Below are positions 17,311-26,564 of a stretch of 64,000 bases of DNA, in pieces; position 1 is the stretch's first letter, and each line of letters begins with the position of its first letter. The stretch is from the NCBI GenBank assembly GCA_049115955.1, contig JAGDZJ010000020.1:38925-102924 (forward strand). Direction: 5' to 3'. The position numbers and the translations under genes are program-made. The notes under the pieces were generated by a model. That model was not told the DNA's origin, made no database searches, and saw nothing but the letters and a program-made list of their open reading frames with translations. This DNA comes from Salinispirillum sp049115955 (lineage in GTDB: Bacteria; Pseudomonadota; Gammaproteobacteria; Pseudomonadales; Natronospirillaceae).

Positions 17311-18453
17311 CTACATCACCACCAAGTTATCACGGTGTACTAATTCCGGCTCACTGATGTAGCCCAGCTCCTGCTCCATTGCGGCTGTAGACTTGCGCAG
17401 CACGCGTCGAGTTTCCTCGACGCTGTAATTGCATAAGCCTTTTGCAATGACAGTGCCCTGCTCATCCACGCAGTCAACAAGGTCGCCGCGCTTGTAGCGG
17501 CCATCCGTCGCCAACACGCCGACCGGCAGCAGGCTTTTACCTTGCTCTTGAATGGCGCGCACAGCACCCGCATCCAATCTTACCCAGCCTTGCGACTGCA
17601 ACTGACCAGCCAGCCATTGTTTACGCGCTGCCAGCGGTGCTTCGTCAGCGGTCAAGAAAGAACCTACCTGCTCCCCATTACGCAAACGTGTCAACACGGC
17701 TTCCGCACGCCCACCGGCAATCACTGTCAGGGCACCGCTACGTGATGCCAACCGTGCGGCACGCACTTTAGTAACCATGCCGCCGCGCCCCAAAGCACCG
17801 CCACCAGAGGCCACGGCCAGTAATTTAGGGTCATTAGCGCGGGCCTGCGCTATCAGGCTGGCATCGGGGTTCTTACGTGGATCGCTGTCATAGATGCCGG
17901 TTTGATCGGTCAAAATAACTAAGGCATCCGCTTCGACCAAATTGGCAACCAAAGCACCCAGGGTATCGTTGTCGCCAAAGCGAATTTCATCCGTCACCAC
18001 AGTATCGTTTTCATTGATCACGGGAATGACGTTTAACGATAGTAGTGTACGCAGCGTCGACCGGGCGTTCAGGTAACGCTGACGATCCGCTAAATCGGCA
18101 TTGGTTAATAGAATTTGTGCGGCGCACAGACCGTGTTGCTGAAAGCAATCCTGATAAAACTGAATGAGTCGGCTTTGCCCAACGGCTGCTGCCGCCTGCA
18201 GGTACTCCAGTTCATGTGGTCGTACCGTCCAACCCAGTTCGGTCATACCGGCTGCGACGGCCCCCGAAGACACCAGCACGACTTGCACGCCCTGCGCATG
18301 CAAAGCGGCTATTTGGGCGACCCAGTCACGAATGCGGTCTTGGGCGATGCCCTGTCCGTCTTCGGTCAGTAACGCGCTGCCAATCTTAATAACCCAGCGC
18401 GTACCGGCTGTCAGCTCGGTAAAGTCTGTCGTTTGGTGATCAATAGGGTGCAT
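17311..18453 (-). CDS. proB: Glutamate 5-kinase
   Basis: ProB phosphorylates glutamate in the first step of proline synthesis and is usually feedback-inhibited by proline. The 380-residue protein has the amino-acid kinase domain (WVIKIGSALLTEDGQG, VSSGAVAAGM, INENDTV, FGDNDTLGALVA, GGMVTKVRAA) followed by a C-terminal PUA domain (about residues 280-375). Its start codon lies inside the 3' end of obgE, overlapping by 14 bp, so it is the last gene of rplU-rpmA-obgE-proB. proA is not in the window. Confidence 0.97.
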   Translation of the reverse strand: MHPIDHQTTDFTELTAGTRWVIKIGSALLTEDGQGIAQDRIRDWVAQIAALHAQGVQVVLVSSGAVAAGMTELGWTVRPHELEYLQAAAAVGQSRLIQFYQDCFQQHGLCAAQILLTNADLADRQRYLNARSTLRTLLSLNVIPVINENDTVVTDEIRFGDNDTLGALVANLVEADALVILTDQTGIYDSDPRKNPDASLIAQARANDPKLLAVASGGGALGRGGMVTKVRAARLASRSGALTVIAGGRAEAVLTRLRNGEQVGSFLTADEAPLAARKQWLAGQLQSQGWVRLDAGAVRAIQEQGKSLLPVGVLATDGRYKRGDLVDCVDEQGTVIAKGLCNYSVEETRRVLRKSTAAMEQELGYISEPELVHRDNLVVM

Positions 18454-19627
18454 AAACCACTTCTACATCATGATCATCGTCGTCATCTTCGTCGTCCGCA
18501 TCACGGCGCGCGCGCCGCATGCTGGCCACTTCGGCAATGCGCTCACGGGCTTCTTCTTCTACCTGTTCGCGCTGCTCAGCGTCGATACGTGCAGCATCTT
18601 CGTTGGTTGCCAACAATTCGCGCTGCTCCAACAGGTGACGCATGATGTGCTGTGTTAAAGGCTCTGTACCGTCTTTCTTCAAGGCCGACAAGGTAAACAC
18701 CGGCCCCGTCCAATTCAGGGCCTTGATTACCCGCGCCACCGTTTCTGCGCGGTCTTCTTCTGGCACCAAATCCATCTTATTCAATACCAGCCAGCGTTCA
18801 CGCTCGGCCAGTGTTGGGCTGAACTTTTCCAGCTCGTTAATAATGACGGCGGCATTGTCTTCCGGCAAGGTATCGTCGAACGGCGAAAGATCAACCAGAT
18901 GCAGCAACAAGCGCGTTCTGACAATGTGTTTGAGGAAGTGGATGCCCAAGCCAGCACCTTCTGAAGCGCCTTCTATCAAGCCGGGAATATCGGCAATGAC
19001 GAAAGAATTCAGATGATCTACCCGCACCACACCCAAATTCGGAGCCAAGGTGGTAAAGGGGTAATCAGCCACTTTGGGCTTAGCCGCCGACACCGAGCGA
19101 ATAAAGGTCGACTTTCCAGCGTTGGGCAAGCCCAACAGTCCGACATCAGCAATTACTTTCAGCTCAAGCTTCAGGTTTCGTTCTTCACCCAGCGAACCGT
19201 TGGTCGACTGCCGTGGGGCACGGTTTACACTGGACTTAAAGCGGGTATTACCCAGTCCGTGCCAGCCGCCTTGGGCGACCTTAACTTTCATGCCGTGCTC
19301 AGTTAGATCCGCAAGGGTTTCGTCGGTGTCCTGATCACGGATGGACGTGCCAACAGGCACCAGCAGTACCAAGTCCTCACCTTTTGCACCGGTCATATCG
19401 CGGCCACGACCCGGCTGACCACTCTCCGCGTTGTAGCTGCGCTTGAATTTATATTCAATCAGGGTGTTCAGGTTCTCATCGGCCTCGAGCCAAATAGAAC
19501 CGCCATCGCCACCGTCGCCACCGTTGGGGCCACCCTTGGTGATAAACTTCTCCCGATGAAAGCTGACACAGCCATTTCCGCCTTTACCGGCGCGTATGTG
19601 GATAATGGCTTCATCGACGAATTTCAT
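18440..19627 (-). CDS. obgE: Obg GTPase, ribosome assembly
   Basis: ObgE is an essential GTPase bound to 50S precursors, linking ribosome assembly, ppGpp and replication. The 395-residue protein has the glycine-rich Obg fold (MKFVDEAIIHIRAGKGGNGC), the G1 loop GLPNAGKSTFI, DIPGLIEGASEGAGLG (G3) and NKMD (G4), then an acidic C-terminal tail (about residues 378-390). The start at 19627 is set by the conserved N-terminus; the frame continues upstream without similarity. The intrinsic terminator upstream probably reduces read-through from rpmA. Confidence 0.97.
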   Translation of the reverse strand: MKFVDEAIIHIRAGKGGNGCVSFHREKFITKGGPNGGDGGDGGSIWLEADENLNTLIEYKFKRSYNAESGQPGRGRDMTGAKGEDLVLLVPVGTSIRDQDTDETLADLTEHGMKVKVAQGGWHGLGNTRFKSSVNRAPRQSTNGSLGEERNLKLELKVIADVGLLGLPNAGKSTFIRSVSAAKPKVADYPFTTLAPNLGVVRVDHLNSFVIADIPGLIEGASEGAGLGIHFLKHIVRTRLLLHLVDLSPFDDTLPEDNAAVIINELEKFSPTLAERERWLVLNKMDLVPEEDRAETVARVIKALNWTGPVFTLSALKKDGTEPLTQHIMRHLLEQRELLATNEDAARIDAEQREQVEEEARERIAEVASMRRARRDADDEDDDDDHDVEVVYAPY

Positions 19628-19734
19628 GATATTTCTCTGGTTTGCAAAAAAGGATACTGCGGTTACTGACAGGTTACTGGTAGGCGCTGTGCTCCGATAC
19701 AGGGGTACAGCAGCACCTACGATCAATTTTCCAT

Positions 19735-19769
19735 AAAAAAAGCTCTGTTGTAGCAACAGAGCTTTTTTC
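19735..19769 (-). terminator. Bidirectional-looking intrinsic terminator between rpmA and obgE
   Basis: A perfect 10-bp stem (AGCTCTGTTG with its complement) and a 3-base loop are flanked by a run of A on one side and a run of T on the other, so both strands show hairpin plus U-tract. On the minus strand it follows rpmA, suggesting that most rplU-rpmA transcripts end here and that obgE-proB depend on read-through or their own promoter. Confidence 0.88.
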
Positions 19770-19792
19770 GTTACTCATGACAACTGAGTAGA

Positions 19793-20050
19793 TTAAGCCG
19801 CTACAATGCTAACCGTTTTACGGTTTTTCGGGCCTTTAACTTCAAACTTAACTGCACCGTCTTTCAGCGCGAACAATGTGTGGTCTTTACCCAAGCCCAC
19901 ATTCACCCCAGGGTGAAATGCTGTGCCACGCTGACGGATGATGATGGAACCTGCAGTGACTGTTTGGCCGCCGAATGCTTTTACACCCAGACGCTTGGAC
20001 TGAGAATCGCGACCGTTACGAGTACTACCACCTGCTTTCTTGTGAGCCAT
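19793..20050 (-). CDS. rpmA: 50S ribosomal protein L27
   Basis: L27 lies near the peptidyl-transferase centre of the large subunit. The 85-residue protein has the standard N-terminus MAHKKAGGSTRNGRDSQSKR and the block RQRGTAFHPGVNVGLGKD; length matches E. coli L27 (85). It is 16 bp downstream of rplU in the universal L21-L27-Obg order. A strong terminator follows. Confidence 0.98.
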   Translation of the reverse strand: MAHKKAGGSTRNGRDSQSKRLGVKAFGGQTVTAGSIIIRQRGTAFHPGVNVGLGKDHTLFALKDGAVKFEVKGPKNRKTVSIVAA

Positions 20051-20066
20051 CTCTATAGCCTCCTAA

Positions 20067-20378
20067 TTACGCTTTGATACCAGTGATTTTCACTTCCGTG
20101 AACCACTGACGGTGCCCCATACGCTTCATATGGTGCTTACGGCGTTTGAATTTCAAAATGTTAACTTTCTTGTGACGACCCTGAGCAATGACTTCTGCAG
20201 TCACCGTCGCGCCTTTCACCAATGGCTCGCCGATTTTAACGTCGTCGCCGTTGCCGACCAACAGAACTTCTTCAAAGTTTACTGTTGCACCAGCTTCCAA
20301 TTCAATTTTTTCCAGGCGCAACAACTGGCCTTCTTTTACGCGGTACTGCTTACCGCCAGACTTGATCACAGCGTACAT
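20067..20378 (-). CDS. rplU: 50S ribosomal protein L21
   Basis: L21 binds 23S rRNA in the large subunit. The 103-residue protein begins MYAVIKSGGKQYRV and contains KFKRRKHHMKRMGHRQ, both characteristic. I start it at the ATG at 20378 because this gives the exact E. coli length; a start four codons upstream is possible. It is the first gene of the rplU-rpmA-obgE-proB group and lies downstream of a clear sigma70 promoter. Confidence 0.98.
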   Translation of the reverse strand: MYAVIKSGGKQYRVKEGQLLRLEKIELEAGATVNFEEVLLVGNGDDVKIGEPLVKGATVTAEVIAQGRHKKVNILKFKRRKHHMKRMGHRQWFTEVKITGIKA

Positions 20379-20499
20379 GTTAATTCTCACTTTTTAAAAT
20401 GACTTACTCTATTCAGAGCCTTTCCTCTACTACCCACTTCTAAAGGCAACGCCTACGCTGCGGCACCCTATGGTGGGGGAGGGTTTTTAAAGGCGCGCA

Positions 20500-20528
20500 A
20501 TTGTAACGAAACGCCCCAGCAAATACAA
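20500..20528 (-). promoter_or_regulatory. Predicted sigma70 promoter of rplU-rpmA
   Basis: On the minus strand TTGTAT and TACAAT are separated by 17 bp. The start point would fall near 20493, leaving an untranslated leader of about 115 bases before rplU. The remaining part of this 268-bp divergent gap, towards ispB, shows no equally good forward promoter. Confidence 0.6.
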
Positions 20529-20646
20529 CCTCATTACGCACTTCTGTACAACCTTGTCCGCACTGTATAAAAACAGACGAAACCTTGACACCACAGGCCC
20601 TCAAAACATAGCATCAACCGCTGCTCAAGCTGGTTGTATGGAAAAA

Positions 20647-21615
20647 ATGCAGATCAATGACATCAACAACGTTGTAGCTGCGGAATTTGCCGCAGTCAAT
20701 GATGTTATCCATAGCGAACTTAGCTCACGCGTCCCGCTCGTTGAGCAGATTGCGGAATACATCGTATCCAGTGGTGGTAAGCGGCTTCGTCCGCTCGTAA
20801 CCCTGTTACTGGGCAAGACTTTAGGCTATGAATCACCGCATCTGATTCATTTAGCCACCATCATCGAATTTCTTCACACCGCCACTTTGTTGCATGATGA
20901 CGTGGTTGACATGTCATCCATGCGACGCGGCAAAGCCACCGCGAATCAACGCTGGGGTAATGCACCCTCTGTGCTGGTCGGTGACTTCCTGTATTCGCGC
21001 GCTTTTCAACTGATGGTCAAAGTCGGCAACCTTGAAGTCATGAATCAATTGGCGAATGCCACCAATGTGATTGCGGAAGGCGAAGTTCTGCAGTTAATGA
21101 ATGTACGCAACCCTGATTTATCCGAACGCGACTACATGAAAGTCATTGAAGGTAAAACGGCGATGCTGTTTGCGGCTGCCACCGGCAGTGCTGCGGCCCT
21201 TGCCAGCGCCAGTCCGGAACGCCACAGCGCAGCAATGACCTATGGCACCGAATTGGGCTTAGCTTTCCAGATACAGGATGATGTGCTTGATTACGCGGGC
21301 GACAGTGCTGCATTGGGCAAGAACGTCGGTGACGATCTGGCCGAAGGCAAGGTAACGCTGCCCCTGATCTATACGCTGCAACACACCGACGAAACTACAC
21401 GCAAAATGATCCGCCAAGCGATTCGCAAAGGCGGTACACAGGATGTTGCACCGATACTCGCAGCCATCAATAAGTGCGGAGCACTGACATACTGTCAAGA
21501 AAAAGCACTGGCGTGCAGCGCCAACGCTCAAGCCGCTCTTGAGCACTTCCCTAATAACGATGCTCGGTCCGCACTGCATGCGCTGGCCAAGCTGGCAGTG
21601 GAGCGTAGTGTATAG
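20647..21615 (+). CDS. ispB: Octaprenyl diphosphate synthase
   Basis: IspB extends farnesyl diphosphate to the all-trans polyprenyl chain of ubiquinone. The 322-residue protein carries both aspartate-rich motifs of trans-prenyltransferases, LLHDDVVDMSSMRRG and FQIQDDVLDYAGD, and GGKRLRPL near residue 47. The start was chosen to match the length of Pseudomonas and E. coli IspB (about 322); an ATG three codons upstream at 20638 is equally in frame. It is divergent from rplU, the usual arrangement, and is followed after 3 bp by a GGDEF-EAL gene. Confidence 0.95.
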   Translation: MQINDINNVVAAEFAAVNDVIHSELSSRVPLVEQIAEYIVSSGGKRLRPLVTLLLGKTLGYESPHLIHLATIIEFLHTATLLHDDVVDMSSMRRGKATANQRWGNAPSVLVGDFLYSRAFQLMVKVGNLEVMNQLANATNVIAEGEVLQLMNVRNPDLSERDYMKVIEGKTAMLFAAATGSAAALASASPERHSAAMTYGTELGLAFQIQDDVLDYAGDSAALGKNVGDDLAEGKVTLPLIYTLQHTDETTRKMIRQAIRKGGTQDVAPILAAINKCGALTYCQEKALACSANAQAALEHFPNNDARSALHALAKLAVERSV

Positions 21616-21618
21616 CCT

Positions 21619-23889
21619 ATGATGACTCGTGAACTTCTCCACGAGTGCAGGGACAGCACGCAAACTGCTAACAGGGACCACTTTCAATTCCTGGCGCGCT
21701 GGCTAAAGGTAGCGGCATTGCCCGATAGTTACCCGAAAGTGATCGCCACTTTACTGGGTGAGTTAGTGGACTACTTCGGTGCCAAGCACGCTTGCGTTTG
21801 GCAACTGAATAAAGACCTCCCTACCAGTGCCGCTCTATACAGTTACGGCAGCTCCAAGGTCTCATTCAGCACGCTCTTATCCGTACTAGACGCACCCGCC
21901 ACACCTCCCCTTAATATACCTCGCCTCTTGGCTGACATCAGCGCCCCCAAACACAACACGCTGGCCAACAACCAAGAAGCCGAATTGAAACTCATACAAC
22001 TCGGTGTCCGCAGCCTCTGGTGGGTTCCCAGCGCTCATGGCCACCTCGCCCTCAGCCTGCTGTTTGATCGCCCAGAAACGTTCAGAGCCGACGACCAGAC
22101 GCTACTCTGCTCGCTCATACAATCGCTGGAAACCCGCTTATCGTCCCTGACACCACAACCAGCAACTCTGCACACGGAGCACAACGAAACAGCACTGTTG
22201 CAAATGCTCAAACACAGCTCGGATGGATTTTGCCGCGTCAGCGTGAACCCCCCTGTTCGCTTAGATGCAGACCAAGGTTCTTTACTGGAACAATTACGTC
22301 AGGGCCGCATAAACACCACGAATGAAGCATTAGCGTCCGGGCTGGGCAAACCGGTCGGTACCGTGCTGACGGGCCTGTCCCTGTGCGAGCTGTTTACCGA
22401 CACCGAACTGACGCCCTTGCTACAAGCTGCCATCGAGTCACAGTTCGGCCGGGTACGCACACTCACAACGCAATTCGTTGACGAGCATGTCCAACGCATC
22501 GAAACCTCCTGCCAAGGCGACATCATTGATGGCAAGCTGACGCAACTGTGGCTGACACGTCGCGACTTAACGCACGAACAACGCCTAACCAACCTGTTAA
22601 CCCACCAAAGTAATCACGATCCGCTGACGCAATTGCGCAACCGTACCGCACTGATCAGTGATCTGGATACTGCCATTGCTATTCGTGGGCCGCAGAAACG
22701 AGCCGTGGGCTTGATGCTGCTCGACCTAGACCGCTTCAAAGATTACAACGACACCTTTGGCCACCCGTTTGGTGATGAGATCATCACCCAATTGGCGCAT
22801 CGCTTGGGTGCCCTGGCACAGCGTTATGACGCTACCGTATACCGAGTCGGCGGCGATGAGTTTGCTCTGTTGTTTGATGCTCTGCATGACCTGTCCAAAC
22901 TGCACATGTTATCGATGCAACTGTTGGCAGAAGTTCAAGAACCGCTGCACATCAATGATATGGCGCTGTCGCTGGATGCTAGCATTGGCATTGCAGGCTA
23001 CCCTATGCACGGTAACAACGCGGCGAGCATTCTGCGTTGCGCAGACGTCGCCCTAAACCAAGCCAAGCATGCGCCGTTCAGTGCCATGCAATACGAGCCT
23101 GCGCACGATCATTTTACCAAACGCCGACTGAGCATCTTAACGGGCTTACGCCCCGCCCTGAAGAACGACGGCTTGCACTTGGTCTTTCAACCCAAAATGC
23201 TGTTGAGTGGGCGCGCCGTCAGTGGCTTTGAAGCCCTGTTGCGCTGGCACCCGGAAGATGGGCCACCGGTCAGCCCCAACGAATTCATCCCGCTGGCTGA
23301 GGTCAGCAATCAAATGCACGACCTCACCCGTTGGGTCGTCGACGCGGTGATTCAGCAACAAAAAGCGTGGCAGAAACAAGGTGTGACCTTACCCTTGGCG
23401 TTCAATATTTCGCCCGCCAACCTCGCCGACGCGCGCTTTATGCACTACCTGTCCGAGCAATGTGGGCGGCATGAAATATCACCCAGTCAGTTGCACATCG
23501 AAATTACCGAAAGTGCGCTGATGAACAACCTCAAAGACTCTCGCCGCATATTGAACAATCTGCGTAGCCAAGGCTTTACAGTCTGCATCGATGACTTTGG
23601 GACTGGCTATTCATCACTCAGCTATCTGCGCGACCTGCCGGCGGACATCATTAAAATTGACATGTCCTTCATTCGCAACCTGATCGAAAATCCGCGCACT
23701 CAGATCATCGTTAATAGCCTGATTCAGATGTCGCATTCGTTGGGTTTGATTGTGGTGGCTGAAGGGGTTGAAGATGAGGCAACATTGAACATGTTAGACG
23801 ACATGGGCTGCGACCAGATACAAGGCTTTCTACTCGCCCCAGGACTGAGCGCCAGCGAAGCTCGAGACTTTCTAGCACAAGCATCTTAG
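21619..23889 (+). CDS. GGDEF-EAL cyclic di-GMP signalling protein
   Basis: This 756-residue protein combines an N-terminal region of about 200 residues that looks GAF-like, a middle segment of about 120 residues, a GGDEF domain with an intact active-site motif (Gly411-Phe415, VGGDEFALLF), and an EAL domain with Glu538-Ala-Leu, EITESALM, DDFGTGYSSL and IKIDMSF. Both catalytic signatures are intact, so synthesis and degradation of cyclic di-GMP are both possible. No RxxD inhibitory site is evident before GGDEF. No membrane segment is seen. It starts 3 bp after ispB and is probably read from the same promoter. Confidence 0.88.
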   Translation: MMTRELLHECRDSTQTANRDHFQFLARWLKVAALPDSYPKVIATLLGELVDYFGAKHACVWQLNKDLPTSAALYSYGSSKVSFSTLLSVLDAPATPPLNIPRLLADISAPKHNTLANNQEAELKLIQLGVRSLWWVPSAHGHLALSLLFDRPETFRADDQTLLCSLIQSLETRLSSLTPQPATLHTEHNETALLQMLKHSSDGFCRVSVNPPVRLDADQGSLLEQLRQGRINTTNEALASGLGKPVGTVLTGLSLCELFTDTELTPLLQAAIESQFGRVRTLTTQFVDEHVQRIETSCQGDIIDGKLTQLWLTRRDLTHEQRLTNLLTHQSNHDPLTQLRNRTALISDLDTAIAIRGPQKRAVGLMLLDLDRFKDYNDTFGHPFGDEIITQLAHRLGALAQRYDATVYRVGGDEFALLFDALHDLSKLHMLSMQLLAEVQEPLHINDMALSLDASIGIAGYPMHGNNAASILRCADVALNQAKHAPFSAMQYEPAHDHFTKRRLSILTGLRPALKNDGLHLVFQPKMLLSGRAVSGFEALLRWHPEDGPPVSPNEFIPLAEVSNQMHDLTRWVVDAVIQQQKAWQKQGVTLPLAFNISPANLADARFMHYLSEQCGRHEISPSQLHIEITESALMNNLKDSRRILNNLRSQGFTVCIDDFGTGYSSLSYLRDLPADIIKIDMSFIRNLIENPRTQIIVNSLIQMSHSLGLIVVAEGVEDEATLNMLDDMGCDQIQGFLLAPGLSASEARDFLAQAS

Positions 23890-23956
23890 GCGCGAGAGCT
23901 TAATCAAATATCAGAACGGCGCCGCGCATGACGCGCAACGATCTTCTAACTGCCGC

Positions 23957-24889
23957 TCAATCGCTGCCATGCTTGACCTGGCTATCGTTTGTGTTATGGC
24001 TGCTCTGTCGATTAGCGGCGTAGTTCACTGCTCGCTTGACACCTTGGCGCCAGCCACGCTGGCGAATGCCGAACGTAAAGAACAACTTGTCAGTCACCAA
24101 CACAGAGTGACGAGCGGTTTGCGCCCGATCCTTAAACTCGGCGCTGTCGACCGGCACAACCTCCACTTCCGGCAAATCACTTTTCTGCGTCGCAGTCGTA
24201 GCGACAGTACGAGCAAAGTCATACCGTGTAGTAGGGCCACGATCGCAATAATGATAGGTTCCCCACAGCGGCGGCTCAGGCTGGCAATCTAATTGTTGAA
24301 TAATAGCCACGCAAACAATAGCCAGATGCTCGGTGTAGGTAGGACAACTGATTTGATCGTTGGCCGCCCGCACCGCTTCGCCTTTATAGACGCGTTCCAA
24401 GGTACGGGAAAAGAAGTTATTGCCATCCGGACCAAAAACCCAGCTCGAACGCAAAATGATGTGACGCGCGCACAACTCCCGCAGCGCCTCTTCGCCTTCG
24501 AGCTTACTGTTCCCGTAAACATTCTGTGGATTCGGTTTGTGCTCTTCGGTATAGGGCAGACCCAACTGACCGTCGAACACATAATCGGTCGACAAATGCA
24601 GTAGCGCCGCTCCCTGAGCCTCACAGGCGCGGGCCAAATTCGCGACCCCGTCTCGGTTAATCGCGTAGCATTCACCCGCTTCGGTCTGGGCCAAGGTGAC
24701 GTCCGACACCGCAGCCGCGTTGATCACATAGTCGGGCTTCTCGCGCTGTAAAACGACGGCAATATTTTCGGGTTGGGTAATATCCAGCTGCTCATGACTG
24801 AGACCGATATGGGTAATATGGCGGTCTGCACACGCACGCATCAACGCCTGCCCGATTTGACCTGCCGCACCGACGATCAGTAGCTTCAT
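23957..24889 (-). CDS. RmlD/RfbD-like NAD(P)-dependent sugar reductase
   Basis: A 310-residue extended short-chain dehydrogenase of the dTDP-4-dehydrorhamnose reductase type. It has the nucleotide-binding loop LIVGAAGQIGQALM, INAAAVSDV, the STDYVFDG block containing the conserved Ser/Thr, and the catalytic YGNSKLEGE (YxxxK). The RmlD family makes dTDP-L-rhamnose for surface polysaccharide; no rmlA, B or C gene is nearby, so the substrate is uncertain. It converges on the GGDEF-EAL gene with a 67-bp gap and is divergent from the next small gene. Confidence 0.83.
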   Translation of the reverse strand: MKLLIVGAAGQIGQALMRACADRHITHIGLSHEQLDITQPENIAVVLQREKPDYVINAAAVSDVTLAQTEAGECYAINRDGVANLARACEAQGAALLHLSTDYVFDGQLGLPYTEEHKPNPQNVYGNSKLEGEEALRELCARHIILRSSWVFGPDGNNFFSRTLERVYKGEAVRAANDQISCPTYTEHLAIVCVAIIQQLDCQPEPPLWGTYHYCDRGPTTRYDFARTVATTATQKSDLPEVEVVPVDSAEFKDRAQTARHSVLVTDKLFFTFGIRQRGWRQGVKRAVNYAANRQSSHNTNDSQVKHGSD

Positions 24890-25032
24890 GATCCGGTACT
24901 CCTGCTATCTCGACTCACAGCTGCACTGCCATCCTAAGTATTCATATAAGCTAACTGTAACTCAGGAGAAGGATTGAGCATAGGCTGCAATAGGGGCTAT
25001 TGGACAAAACACCAATAAGAACTCACAATGGC

Positions 25033-25275
25033 ATGGTATCGATAGCGAGACTTTTCTCTATGCGCGTCCGCAAACCCAAACGAACTTCAGCGTTCACACG
25101 TATTGGCCAAATGTTTGTGATTCTTGGCGTGATCGCTTTGCCGCTGGATACAGCGGGATTCCTGCCCAAGCCATCCGTCATGCTATTGCCGTTGGGTGTG
25201 GTGCTGTACAGCATTGGCTGGTACCGGGACCGCAAAATCTACAAACGACCAAAACTGCCCGAACAGAAAGACTAA
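25033..25275 (+). CDS. Small predicted inner-membrane protein, unknown
   Basis: A short protein of about 80 residues with a basic N-terminus (RVRKPKRTSAFTR) and two hydrophobic segments (QMFVILGVIALPLDT and VMLLPLGVVLYSIGWY), ending in a basic, Lys/Pro-rich tail. I do not recognise a family. Possible starts are an ATG at 25033, another at 25060 and a TTG at 25000; none has a strong ribosome-binding site. The stop codon overlaps the end of the converging Bcr/CflA transporter gene by four bases. The hydrophobic pattern and a full open frame support a real gene, with moderate certainty. Confidence 0.55.
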   Translation: MVSIARLFSMRVRKPKRTSAFTRIGQMFVILGVIALPLDTAGFLPKPSVMLLPLGVVLYSIGWYRDRKIYKRPKLPEQKD

Positions 25276-26468
25276 GCAGGCCTGAGGTTGACGCGCGCAA
25301 CCAAACCCCAAGCGGTCAAAGCGACGGCAATGCCGCTGCCCCAGATGCCAAACGCCGTCGGCAAAACCGTGCCATCCATATTGCGCCCCAGCCATTGCCC
25401 GATACCAAAGGCAATTAATACCATAACAAAACTGCTCAGCGCAGTAGCAGCACCCGCCGAACGCGGGAACGGCCCCATCGCACCACTCTGTGCGCAAGGC
25501 TGATTAATGCCATGCCCCACCATGTAGATATACAGGGGCGCCATAATGAACCACACCCCTTGGTAACCGAGCAACGCCAACACCCCCATTAAACTGCCGC
25601 CCACCAAGGCAAACACGCCCCCAATAACGACGGTGCGCTGCACCGATAAGCGCAGCAACAGGCGACGACACAGCAGCGTCCCACTGATATACGACGCCGA
25701 CATGGTGAACATCAACACCCCATATTGAAACGATGACAACGACAGAATGTCGATAAACACAAAAGACGAAGTAGCAAGGAAGATGAATAGCCCGGCGTAT
25801 GTCGCTGACTGCAACAAAGCAAACGACCAAAACGTATGGCTGGTCAGAATGGTACTCCATGTACTCAAAAGCACACGAGGCCGCAGCGCATCCAACTTGG
25901 GTTGGCGCAAAGTTTCCTCTACCCGTAACAGAATCAAACCCAAGGTCACACTGCCCACCACAGCAAGAAACAACAAAGCAATGCGCCAGCCAAACAGGTC
26001 AGTTAATAAGCCGCCAATGGGCGTACTGACACAGGCAATAACGCCTAAGCCAGACAACCCCTGACTCATTACTTTAGCCGCCAGTATAGGCTCATCAAAC
26101 AAGTCACGTACTAAAGCTCGAGCGGCCATGATGGCAGCGCCCATCGCAATACCTTGCAACACCCGCCAAAGAATCAGACTTTCCATGGAAAAAGAAAAAC
26201 TGCTGCCCACGGCCGACAGGGTATACAAACCCAAGCCAATGATGAGAATGGGGCGGCGACCGACACGGTCGGAAATCGGCCCCCAAAACAACTGCGAAGC
26301 GCCGAACGCCAACAACAACGCAGACAGTGTCAGCTGCGCCTGCGTCATGCTGCCACCAAAGGTAGCGGTCAATGCGGGGAGTGCGGGAAGGTATAGATCA
26401 GTACTCAGCGGCTGTAGGCCCAGCAACAGCGTCAGTACCAGCACGAGCAAAGCAGGCGAAGCGTGCAC
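25272..26468 (-). CDS. Bcr/CflA-family multidrug MFS exporter
   Basis: A 398-residue major facilitator with about 12 membrane helices. The N-terminus LQPLSTDLYLPALPAL is the mark of the Bcr/CflA drug:H+ antiporter subgroup, and the loop between helices 2 and 3 (GPISDRVGRRPILI) is the MFS signature. The substrate cannot be told from the sequence. It follows ssb on the same strand after a gap holding a long hairpin. Confidence 0.85.
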   Translation of the reverse strand: MHASPALLVLVLTLLLGLQPLSTDLYLPALPALTATFGGSMTQAQLTLSALLLAFGASQLFWGPISDRVGRRPILIIGLGLYTLSAVGSSFSFSMESLILWRVLQGIAMGAAIMAARALVRDLFDEPILAAKVMSQGLSGLGVIACVSTPIGGLLTDLFGWRIALLFLAVVGSVTLGLILLRVEETLRQPKLDALRPRVLLSTWSTILTSHTFWSFALLQSATYAGLFIFLATSSFVFIDILSLSSFQYGVLMFTMSASYISGTLLCRRLLLRLSVQRTVVIGGVFALVGGSLMGVLALLGYQGVWFIMAPLYIYMVGHGINQPCAQSGAMGPFPRSAGAATALSSFVMVLIAFGIGQWLGRNMDGTVLPTAFGIWGSGIAVALTAWGLVARVNLRPA

Positions 26469-26491
26469 AACGATTCCTTTTTAAGGTGATT

Positions 26492-26540
26492 GGGAGCAAG
26501 CAGGCTCAGGCACTTGACGCCCGCTAACCTGCTTACTCCC
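26492..26540 (-). terminator. Long hairpin downstream of ssb
   Basis: Arms GGGAGCAAGCAGG and CCTGCTTACTCCC pair over 13 positions with one mismatch around a 23-base loop. It lies just after ssb, before the Bcr/CflA transporter, and has no U-run. It may end or protect the ssb transcript. Confidence 0.45.
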
Positions 26541-26564
26541 ATAGCTTAATCGGCTGAAGGATAC

